The notes under the pieces: model-generated
Told to the model about the DNA's origin: nothing
Seen by the model: the letters and a program-made list of their open reading frames with translations, nothing else
The model's database searches: none
From: DATAEK01 sp036258055
GTDB lineage: Bacteria; Acidobacteriota; Vicinamibacteria; Vicinamibacterales; 2-12-FULL-66-21
Length of the DNA: 5,518 bases
Direction: 5' to 3'
NCBI GenBank assembly: GCA_036258055.1
Contig: DATAEK010000262.1
Span: 1-5,518, forward strand
Program-made: the position numbers and the translations under genes
Part shown: in pieces, positions 1 through 5,518 of the stretch
Layout of the letters: every line of letters starts with the position of its first letter
Numbering within the stretch: position 1 is the stretch's first letter

Positions 1-1367
1 CAACCGGTCCGGTCACCAACCCCAACATCCACGAGTACTCGTTCTTCATTCAGGACGAGTGGAAGCCGAAGACCGACGTGACGCTGAATCTGGGGCTGCG
101 CTACGACCTGATGAAGACCGCGCCGCCGCCGGTCAAGAACACTGACCCTCAGCTGGCGGCCGCCGACATCGACACCAGCCGCCTGGATGCGGATACCAAC
201 AACTTCGGGCCGCGGCTGGGGATCGCCTGGAGTCCGGTCGGAAAACCGTTCGTGGTGCGCGGCGGCTGGGGAATCTTCTACGGACGAACCCCCTCGATCA
301 TGCTCGGCACGGCGCATTCGAACAACGGGATCAACATCGTGTCGCTGACCTTCACGGGCGACGCCGTCCCCACCTATCCGCAGAAATTCGATTCGATTCC
401 CACATCGATCACGGCCACGAGACCGACGATCTTCTACATCGACAAGGATTTTGCGAACGCGCAGCTGATGCAGGCCAACGCCGCCGTCGAATGGCAGTTC
501 GCTCGTGACGCGAGCTTCACCGTGACCTATCTGTTCGTGGACGGCAACGATCTGTCGCGTTCGATCGATCGGAACCTGGGCACGCTCAGCTCGCGGACGT
601 TCACGAGCACGACGGGAGAGACGTTCTCGTATCCCTTCTTCGGAGCCGATCGCCCCTTTGGCAACTTCCAGCGCGTGATTGCCTTCGAAGCGAGCGCCGA
701 ATCCCGATACAACGGCGTCACCTTCGAGCTCAATCGTCGTTACTCGGGCAACATGCAGTGGCGCGTGGCATACACGCTGGGCAAGGTCGTCGATACGGTC
801 CCCGACGCGACGGCGGTGGTTCCCGGCAACGCGGGTGACGACATCAAGTACGCCTCGAACCCGGCGAACTTCGACACCGATCGCACCGTCGGCAACAACG
901 ATCAGCGTCACCGCTTCGTCGTGAGCGGCGTCTACGACACGACCGGCATTGCCGCCAAGTACAGCGGTCTTGGCCACACGCTCCTCGCCAACTGGACGTT
1001 GAGCGTGATCTTCACGGCACAGTCAGGCCAGCCCTACACCGCCCGAGTCGGAGCGGTCGACTTGAACAACGACGGCAACACCCGCAATGACATCGCTCCC
1101 GGTACCACGCGGAACGAGTTCCGCCTGCCGTCGATCGTCACACTCGATCCGCGCGTCTCGCGCCAGATTCCCTTCCGCGGCACGAGGATCCAGTTGATCT
1201 GGGAGGCGTTCAATCTCCTGAACCGCGACAACATCAACAGCGTTGACACCACCTATTACAGCGTGCCGGCGGGAACGACGACGCTCGTGCCAGGCACGAC
1301 TTTCGGGCGGCCGCTGACGAGCGCGGGCGAACGCATCATGCAGCTCGCCGTGAAAGTGACCTTCTGA
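1..1367 (+). CDS. TonB-dependent receptor, Oar-like, C-terminal beta-barrel part (5' truncated)
   Basis: This is the C-terminal part of an outer-membrane receptor; the reading frame is open from position 3 with no stop, so the real start lies upstream and the GTG at 78 is internal. Seen: a barrel-strand signature FFIQDEWKP...LNLGLRYD near 42-110, DQRHRFVVSGVYD near 900-940, a Gly/Asp/Asn-rich stretch with DLNNDGNTRND near 1060-1095, EAFNLLNRDN near 1204-1233, and a final strand ending in MQLAVKVTF with terminal Phe, the usual signal for BAM-mediated barrel insertion. These are hallmarks of the large Oar/carboxypeptidase-regulatory-like TonB-dependent receptors common in Acidobacteriota. Family knowledge: energised by TonB-ExbBD, they import large or scarce substrates. 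The N-terminal carboxypeptidase-like domain, plug and TonB box would be upstream and cannot be checked, so the substrate is unknown. The next gene begins 17 nt after the stop, suggesting an operon. Barrel identity is secure; import role is inferred. Confidence 0.92.
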   Translation, partial: TGPVTNPNIHEYSFFIQDEWKPKTDVTLNLGLRYDLMKTAPPPVKNTDPQLAAADIDTSRLDADTNNFGPRLGIAWSPVGKPFVVRGGWGIFYGRTPSIMLGTAHSNNGINIVSLTFTGDAVPTYPQKFDSIPTSITATRPTIFYIDKDFANAQLMQANAAVEWQFARDASFTVTYLFVDGNDLSRSIDRNLGTLSSRTFTSTTGETFSYPFFGADRPFGNFQRVIAFEASAESRYNGVTFELNRRYSGNMQWRVAYTLGKVVDTVPDATAVVPGNAGDDIKYASNPANFDTDRTVGNNDQRHRFVVSGVYDTTGIAAKYSGLGHTLLANWTLSVIFTAQSGQPYTARVGAVDLNNDGNTRNDIAPGTTRNEFRLPSIVTLDPRVSRQIPFRGTRIQLIWEAFNLLNRDNINSVDTTYYSVPAGTTTLVPGTTFGRPLTSAGERIMQLAVKVTF

Positions 1368-1384
1368 CGGCGGGTCCGGCGACG

Positions 1385-3334
1385 GTGAGGGGAGCCGTTT
1401 TCCGCGCCGCCGCGGCGTCGGTGGCGGCGTTGGGTGCGAGCCTGGCGCTCAGCGCCGCGGATACCACGACCATCCAGGTGTTCCTGCTCGAGCGACCCGT
1501 CGGGCAGGAAACCTACACGCTCGAGGAAGACGCAAGCCGCGTCCTCCTCGGATCGAACCTGGATTTCGTGGACCGCGGGGGCCGCGTTCAGCTGACGTCA
1601 TCGCTTCGACTCGACAGCGACCTCACTCCCGAACATTTCATCGCGAAGGGCAAAACCTATCGGTTCGTCGACGTCGATCTCGATGTGGACGTGTCGGCCA
1701 GGACCGCGCGCGTCCGAAGTCTCGGGACTGATGTCCGGGTGCCGCTACCGCCCCGTTTTTTCCTCGCCCGCGCATACGCACCGTTTGCCGCACAAGCTCT
1801 CCTGGTCCGTTACTGGGAGAAACACGGAAAGCCGGCTCATCTCGCGGTCGCTCCGGGTGCGCCGACGCGCGACGTGCGCATCGAGTTTCGAGGTACTGAC
1901 ACAGTCCGTACAGGCGGGCGCGAGCAGCAGCTCAGTCGCTACATGATCGACGGCCTCGTGTGGGGCCGCGAGACGCTGTGGCTCGACACGGAGAAACGTT
2001 TTGCCGCCGTCGCGACGCGGGTTCACATCCTGCCGCTCGAAGCGGTCCGCGACGATCTTCGGGACGCGCTGCCCGAGCTGCAGGCGATCGCCGTGAGCGA
2101 TCGGATGGCCGATCTCGCGTCGATGGCGTCGAGCACTCCCGCGATCGCCGACGGCACGTTCGCGCTGGTGGGGGCGCGTCTGCGCGACGGGACTGACGGC
2201 CCCGCCATCGAGGATGCTGCGGTCGTCATCAAAGACGGACGCATCGTTGACGCGGGACCTCGCGGCCGGGTGCAGCTGCCGAAAGGTGCGCGCACCATCC
2301 AGGCGGCAGGCAAGACGATTGTCCCGGGCCTCTGGGACATGCACGGCCACGTCAGCCAGATCGAATGGGCACCGGCGTACCTCGCTGCCGGCGTCACGAC
2401 CGTGCGGGACATGGGAGGGGAGCGCCGCTTCCTGACCGCGTTTCGCGATGCGCTCGCCGAGCATCGCGGTGTCGGACCACAGCTGCTCCTCGCCGGTCTG
2501 GTTGATGGCGGCGGCCCTGACGCGTTCGGGACGACGATTGCCACCGATGCGAACGCAGGTGGAGAGATCGTCGACGCGTATCACGCCCAGGGCTTCAAAC
2601 AAATGAAGCTGTACGGCCGCATGACCGCGGATCTCGTGTCGGCGATCGCCGCTCGCGCGCACGAACAGGGCATGACCGTCACGGGTCACATCCCAACCGG
2701 CCTCTCCGTTCAGGAGGCCGTCGAAGCCGGCATGGACCACATCGCGCACCTCCCGATCCGGGGTGAAGCAGGAACGCCGGCAGTCGAGCAGCTCATCGCG
2801 TTTCTCGCCAGGCATCGCACCGCCGTCGACCCGACGCAGGCCTGGAACGAACTGCTCGGACGCTCGACCACAACCGCCGTCGCGACCTTCGAGCCGGGCA
2901 TCCTGGCCGCACCCGATCCGCTCGCGCTGAACTACGGCAGCGTTCGCAACGATGCGAGCGCCGCTGCGGTGCGCGATCGCCAGCAGCGCAGCCTCGCCAT
3001 CGTCAAAGCGCTGCACGATGCAGGCGTGGTCGTCGTCGCCGGCACCGACGGGGCGCTGCCAGGCCACAGCCTGCTGCGCGAGATCGAGCTGTACGCGCAG
3101 GCCGGGTTCACACCCGCGGCGGCGCTGGCCGCCGCGACGACGGCGTCGGCATCCGCGATGCGGATGCTGGATGACGTTGGAACGATCGCACCGGGCAAGC
3201 GCGCGGACCTTCTGATCCTCGACGCCGATCCCGCGGCCGCCGTGTCCAACATCCGGAAAGGCCGCTGGGTCGTCGCCGGCGGCCGAATGTACGACTGCTC
3301 GAAGCTCTGGCGCGCCGCCGGCTTCACGCCGTGA
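1385..3334 (+). CDS. Secreted imidazolonepropionase-like amidohydrolase with extra N-terminal domain
   Basis: A 649-residue exported metal-dependent hydrolase. The GTG start gives a signal peptide (MRGAVFR, then an Ala/Leu-rich core, probable cleavage near residues 24-25 in LALSAA-DTT). No good Shine-Dalgarno is visible, so translation may be coupled to the receptor ending 17 nt upstream. Residues about 27-240 form a separate region rich in predicted beta-strands. From about 258 the amidohydrolase fold begins: a small beta-domain (VVIKDGRIVDAGP), then a TIM barrel with all ligands of the two-metal subtype: H320 and H322 in DMHGHV, K408 in MKLY (candidate carboxylated lysine), H435 in TGHIP, H455 in DHIAHLP and D555 in GTDG. 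It closes with GTIAPGKRADLLILDADP near 599-616, the return to the beta-domain. Relatives include imidazolonepropionases and Xaa-Pro dipeptidases, so an amide, peptide or cyclic C-N bond is the likely target; the substrate is unknown. A histidine-degradation role is unlikely given export and the absence of hut genes here. Confidence 0.9.
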   Translation: MRGAVFRAAAASVAALGASLALSAADTTTIQVFLLERPVGQETYTLEEDASRVLLGSNLDFVDRGGRVQLTSSLRLDSDLTPEHFIAKGKTYRFVDVDLDVDVSARTARVRSLGTDVRVPLPPRFFLARAYAPFAAQALLVRYWEKHGKPAHLAVAPGAPTRDVRIEFRGTDTVRTGGREQQLSRYMIDGLVWGRETLWLDTEKRFAAVATRVHILPLEAVRDDLRDALPELQAIAVSDRMADLASMASSTPAIADGTFALVGARLRDGTDGPAIEDAAVVIKDGRIVDAGPRGRVQLPKGARTIQAAGKTIVPGLWDMHGHVSQIEWAPAYLAAGVTTVRDMGGERRFLTAFRDALAEHRGVGPQLLLAGLVDGGGPDAFGTTIATDANAGGEIVDAYHAQGFKQMKLYGRMTADLVSAIAARAHEQGMTVTGHIPTGLSVQEAVEAGMDHIAHLPIRGEAGTPAVEQLIAFLARHRTAVDPTQAWNELLGRSTTTAVATFEPGILAAPDPLALNYGSVRNDASAAAVRDRQQRSLAIVKALHDAGVVVVAGTDGALPGHSLLREIELYAQAGFTPAAALAAATTASASAMRMLDDVGTIAPGKRADLLILDADPAAAVSNIRKGRWVVAGGRMYDCSKLWRAAGFTP

Positions 3335-3348
3335 CGATTCCAATCTGG

Positions 3349-3361
3349 CTAACCGCGTTAG
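3349..3361. repeat. Short perfect inverted repeat after the amidohydrolase gene
   Basis: CTAAC-CGC-GTTAG, a 5-bp perfect dyad with a 3-nt centre, begins 14 nt after the amidohydrolase stop. It has no following T-run, so it is a poor terminator; it could be a small operator or chance. Confidence 0.25.
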
Positions 3362-3426
3362 GTGCGGGGGTTGTCGCGTCGTTGTGCCGCGTTGCGGAGA
3401 CGTGTATCGGAACTCGAGCGTCAGCG

Positions 3427-3448
3427 CGGCGGACGGTGGCGTCCGTCG
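3427..3448 (+). terminator. Candidate hairpin, possible terminator of the receptor-amidohydrolase unit
   Basis: A 9-bp stem (3427-3435 paired with 3440-3448, one G-U pair) closes a GTGG tetraloop, 93 nt after the amidohydrolase stop. It is GC-rich and compact, as expected of a transcript-ending hairpin, but there is no T-tract after it, so it is at best a non-canonical terminator. A structured element in the leader of the following gene is an alternative. Confidence 0.35.
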
Positions 3449-3524
3449 ACCTGCTGCGTACAGAATAGTCTCGCACCGGGAAACCAGACACGCCTGTTGA
3501 TCGTTGTTGCCAGTACCGTTCATG

Positions 3525-3544
3525 CCGGGCCGCTTCGAGCCCGG
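3525..3544 (+). repeat. Inverted repeat in the probable leader of the SnoaL-like gene
   Basis: CCGGGC (3525-3530) and GCCCGG (3539-3544) are perfect complements around an 8-nt loop. The hairpin ends 16 nt before the Shine-Dalgarno of the gene at 3573. A second small dyad, TCGT-CAAAA-ACGA at 3545-3557, abuts it. On either strand the T/A-run is wrongly placed for a standard terminator. It could affect mRNA stability or translation, or be a repressor site; there is no direct evidence for either. Confidence 0.35.
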
Positions 3545-3560
3545 TCGTCAAAAACGAATC

Positions 3561-3567
3561 GAGGAGG
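3561..3567 (+). promoter_or_regulatory. Strong Shine-Dalgarno deciding the start at 3573
   Basis: GAGGAGG is a near-complete anti-16S match and stands 5 nt before the ATG at 3573 (11 nt before a second in-frame ATG at 3579). It rules out the in-frame ATG at 3504, which lacks a comparable site and would bury the signal peptide behind 23 charged and proline-rich residues. Confidence 0.8.
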
Positions 3568-3572
3568 ACACG

Positions 3573-4043
3573 ATGGGGATGAGAAGGATAGGGATCCTGG
3601 TGGTCACGTCACTGGTCGTATCGGTTCCCGCATTGGCGCGTCAAGGTGATACGGCGGGCGTCGCAAAGACGCGCGCAGCTTACGAGAAAGCTTCGAACGC
3701 GCACGACGCGGTAGCTATCGCGAAGCTGTTTACCGCTGACGGTATGGAGATGCCGCCGAACGCGCCCGCGGCGAAAGGGCGTGCGGCGATCGAGGCGATG
3801 CACAAGACCCTGGCCACTCAGGTAGAGTTCTCGCAGTTGAAGATCGCCCCGACGGATACGAAGGTCGTTGGCGACTTCGCCTATGAGGTCGGGACGTACA
3901 CGCAAACGATCACGCCCAAGGGTGGAAAGCCGGCGCCCGACAAAGGGAAGTACATTGTCTTGCTCAAGAAGGTCGAGGACGGGAGCTGGGAGGTCGTGTA
4001 TTCGATCTACAACAGCGACATGCCCGCTTCACCGATGAAATAA
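3573..4043 (+). CDS. Exported DUF4440/SnoaL-like (NTF2-fold) protein
   Basis: A 156-residue protein of unknown specific function. Residues 1-22 are a signal peptide: MGMRRIG, a hydrophobic core ILVVTSLVVSV, and a probable cleavage after PALA. The mature part matches the DUF4440/SnoaL-like pattern: a first helix with YEKASNAHDAVAIAKLFTADG (37-57, quoted in part: AHDAVAIAKLFTADG), the PPNAPAAKGRAAIEA turn and helix (61-75), then strands ending in KYIVLLKKVEDGSWEVVYSI (126-145) and NSDMP. In this fold the conical pocket can bind small ligands or act as an enzyme, but members of this exported subgroup are mostly uncharacterised and I see no diagnostic catalytic set. It has its own strong ribosome-binding site, a 238-nt upstream gap and a hairpin just after its stop, so it is probably transcribed alone. 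The start could also be ATG 3579, two codons later. Family assignment is fairly sure; role is not known. Confidence 0.82.
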   Translation: MGMRRIGILVVTSLVVSVPALARQGDTAGVAKTRAAYEKASNAHDAVAIAKLFTADGMEMPPNAPAAKGRAAIEAMHKTLATQVEFSQLKIAPTDTKVVGDFAYEVGTYTQTITPKGGKPAPDKGKYIVLLKKVEDGSWEVVYSIYNSDMPASPMK

Positions 4044-4051
4044 TCAGCCGA

Positions 4052-4083
4052 GGCCGCACCGCCGCGCGACCCGCGGTGCGGCC
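4052..4083 (+). terminator. GC-rich hairpin between the SnoaL-like gene and the antiporter
   Basis: GGCCGCACCGC (4052-4062) and GCGGTGCGGCC (4073-4083) are perfect 11-bp complements around a 10-nt loop, 8 nt after the stop of the SnoaL-like gene. The stem can be lengthened by CCGA (4048-4051) with TCGG (4090-4093) across a 6-nt bulge. There is no T-run, so it is a non-canonical intrinsic terminator candidate; a 3'-end stabilising structure is the alternative. A GTG at 4076 lies inside the stem, which argues against using it to start the antiporter. Confidence 0.55.
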
Positions 4084-4108
4084 GCGTCCTCGGTCTGCTG
4101 TGCCTTCC

Positions 4109-5383
4109 ATGATCGACCTTCCATTGTTGCTCACGCAGCTGCTCGTCATCCTGGCAGGGGCGCGTCTCGCCGGGCGGGCGGTGCAGTTGCTCGGGCAGCC
4201 GCTCGTCATCGGCGAGATGCTGGCGGGGCTCGCGCTGGGACCGTCGCTGTTCGGCGTCCTCGCGCCGAGTGCGCTGGCGTGGTTGTTTCCTACCGATCGC
4301 ATGATCCCGCTGGCGACCTTGAGTCAACTGGGCGTGATCCTGTTCATGTTCGTCGTCGGGTTGCGTCTCGACCTGGGCGTCATGAGAGGTCGCGTCGGTT
4401 CGGCTGTCGTGATCAGCCACGCCAGCATAGTCATCCCATTCGTGCTCGGCGCGGTGCTCGGTACGTGGATCTATCCGGAGCTTGCGGGGCATGGAGTCGC
4501 GCGCCTCCCGTTCGTCCTCTTTACCGGCGCGGCGATGAGCGTGACCGCGTTCCCCGTGCTGGCACGCATCCTTGCCGAGCGTGGTCTGGTGCGAACGCGG
4601 CTCGGATCGATTGCGATCGCGTGCGCCGCGGTGGACGACGTCACGGCATGGTGTCTTCTCGCCGGCGTGGTCGCCGTCGCAAGAGCAGGTAACGCGATCG
4701 AACGCTTCGGTCTGACCCTCGGAGGCGCGTGCCTGTTCACCGTGCTCGCGATCACGATCGGCCGCACAGCCCTGAGGCACTGGCTCGATCGCCGTGAAGC
4801 TGCTGGCTACCGCGACGTGACCGCCGACGTCGTTGGCGTGGTTTCGCTCCTGGCATTCGCGTTCGCGCTGGTGACGGAGCTGCTCGGCGTCCATCCGCTT
4901 TTCGGAGCGTTTCTCGCCGGGACGATTCTTCCGCGTGAGCGCGGATTTGCCCAGGCGATCGCCGACCGCGTCGAAAGCGTGGTCGGAACCGTGCTGCTGC
5001 CGGTGTTCTTCGTGCTCACCGGCCTCCGGACCGAGGTGGGTCTCGTGTCGAGCGCCGGATTGTGGGGTGTGTTCGTCATCGTCCTGTTGGTTGCCGTCGC
5101 GGGAAAGTTGGGCGGATCTGCGGTGGCCGCGCGGGTGACCGGGCTGGCGTGGCCCGAAGCGATTGCCATCGGCGTGCTGATGAACACGCGCGGGCTCATG
5201 GAGCTGGTCATCCTCAACGTCGGGCTCGAGATCGGCGTCATCAGTCCGGCGCTGTTTGCGATGATGGTGCTGATGGCGCTGGCAACGACGGTCGCGACGT
5301 CGCCGATACTGAGCCTCGTGCTGCGCGCACAACCCGAGCTGGCGCCGGCGGTGGGGAATGGAGAGGCGATTCGGCGGGCGTGA
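4109..5383 (+). CDS. CPA2-family cation/proton antiporter, CHX-like, no cytosolic regulatory domain
   Basis: A 424-residue inner-membrane protein expected to exchange K+ or Na+ for protons, serving pH and cation homeostasis. It is hydrophobic nearly throughout, with about 12 membrane segments. Seen motifs: LGQPLVIGEMLAGLALGPSL (28-47), a family signature; VTAFPVLARILAERG (145-159); AAVDDVTAWCLLA (173-185) with adjacent acidic D176-D177 in the position of the ion-binding Asp of this fold; LLPVFFVLTGLRTEV (296-310); and MNTRGLMELVILNVGLEIG (358-376) followed by FAMMVLMALATT. The last motifs resemble plant CHX and yeast Kha1 exchangers more than KefB/KefC. The chain ends about 20 residues after the last helix, so no TrkA-N or universal-stress domain is attached. 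ATG 4109 is preferred because it places the first helix at the N-terminus; GTG 4076 and 4100 are in-frame alternatives. No clear Shine-Dalgarno is visible. Ion specificity cannot be read from sequence. Confidence 0.9.
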   Translation: MIDLPLLLTQLLVILAGARLAGRAVQLLGQPLVIGEMLAGLALGPSLFGVLAPSALAWLFPTDRMIPLATLSQLGVILFMFVVGLRLDLGVMRGRVGSAVVISHASIVIPFVLGAVLGTWIYPELAGHGVARLPFVLFTGAAMSVTAFPVLARILAERGLVRTRLGSIAIACAAVDDVTAWCLLAGVVAVARAGNAIERFGLTLGGACLFTVLAITIGRTALRHWLDRREAAGYRDVTADVVGVVSLLAFAFALVTELLGVHPLFGAFLAGTILPRERGFAQAIADRVESVVGTVLLPVFFVLTGLRTEVGLVSSAGLWGVFVIVLLVAVAGKLGGSAVAARVTGLAWPEAIAIGVLMNTRGLMELVILNVGLEIGVISPALFAMMVLMALATTVATSPILSLVLRAQPELAPAVGNGEAIRRA

Positions 5384-5451
5384 TTGTCTCCGACCAGCCG
5401 ATAGCGAGCGCCGAACGCCGTGCGCCGACTTGTTTTAGTGAGCGAGGTACA

Positions 5452-5518
5452 GTGGCCGGAACCGACGAGTGGCTGACGATTGCGCAGTCTTCTGACGACG
5501 AGATCCGCGAGCGCATCC
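5452..5518 (+). CDS. Start of an unrecognised gene (3' end outside the window)
   Basis: Only 22 codons are visible, reading (M)AGTDEWLTIAQSSDDE then IRERI, an acidic, probably helical N-terminus with no signal peptide. Codons here are mostly G- or C-ending, like the neighbouring genes, and GAGG at 5444-5447 sits 4 nt before the GTG, a usable ribosome-binding site. The frame is also open further upstream to a GTG at 5380 that overlaps the antiporter stop as GTGA, which would add 24 residues, but that extension has a weaker third-position GC bias. The family cannot be told from so few residues, and a chance open frame is possible. Confidence 0.45.
   Translation, partial: MAGTDEWLTIAQSSDDEIRERI

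Noticed and set aside
3349..3365. CTAAC/GTTAG dyad as an integron attC recombination site
   Set aside because: The GTTAGGT half fits the attC core consensus, but the two halves are only 3 nt apart, the CTAAC side deviates from consensus, and no integrase or cassette is present.
1745..3523. 592-codon open frame on the minus strand opposite the amidohydrolase
   Set aside because: It is antisense to a gene with complete family motifs; its product is Arg/His/Asp-rich with no recognisable domain, as expected from reverse reading of GC-biased codons.
3390..3530. Sigma-70 promoter for the SnoaL-like gene (TTGATC at 3497-3502; TACAGAAT-like -10 near 3459)
   Set aside because: No pair with acceptable -10 match and 16-18 nt spacing was found: TTGATC is followed by TCATGC at the right distance, and the -10-like stretch lacks a partner.
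3504..3572. Upstream ATG extending the SnoaL-like protein by 23 residues
   Set aside because: It would hide the signal peptide, overlap the hairpin at 3525-3544, and ignores the strong GAGGAGG before 3573.
4007..5332. 441-codon open frame on the minus strand opposite the antiporter
   Set aside because: The product is an extreme His/Arg/Glu/Gln-rich chain, the usual mirror of a hydrophobic membrane protein in GC-rich DNA; no domain or convincing start.
5384..5451. Terminator after the antiporter using the TTTT at 5433-5436
   Set aside because: Only about 4-bp GC stems can be drawn before the short T-run, too weak to call.

Overview
The window is a GC-rich, gene-dense bacterial segment in which every supported gene lies on the + strand. 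The truncated first gene is the C-terminal part of an Oar-like TonB-dependent outer-membrane receptor, a type greatly expanded in Acidobacteriota. A secreted imidazolonepropionase-like amidohydrolase, a periplasmic DUF4440/SnoaL-like protein and a CHX-like cation/proton antiporter follow. This combination, the high GC and the GTG starts fit a soil-type acidobacterium, possibly a Vicinamibacteria relative. The phylum call is inferred from gene families only; no rRNA or marker gene is present.

Layout: (1) 1-1367, receptor beta-barrel, its 5' part outside the window. (2) 1385-3334, exported metal-dependent amidohydrolase with an extra N-terminal domain, 17 nt after the receptor and probably co-transcribed with it. 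(3) 3335-3572, a 238-nt non-coding gap with three inverted repeats and a strong Shine-Dalgarno at its end. (4) 3573-4043, small exported NTF2-fold protein. (5) 4044-4108, short gap holding an 11-bp perfect GC-rich hairpin that probably ends the preceding transcript. (6) 4109-5383, CPA2 monovalent cation/proton antiporter. (7) 5452-end, the first codons of a further unrecognised gene.

The receptor and amidohydrolase make a plausible uptake-and-processing pair: the receptor would carry a substrate across the outer membrane and the exported hydrolase would cleave an amide, peptide or cyclic C-N bond in the periplasm. The substrate cannot be read from the sequence. The small SnoaL-like protein and the antiporter look like separate transcription units with no obvious functional tie to the pair. 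I see no RNA gene, insertion sequence, CRISPR array, phage gene or defence system. Nothing here convincingly points to an undescribed system; the points most worth a second look are the N-terminal domain of the amidohydrolase and the structured gap before the SnoaL-like gene.
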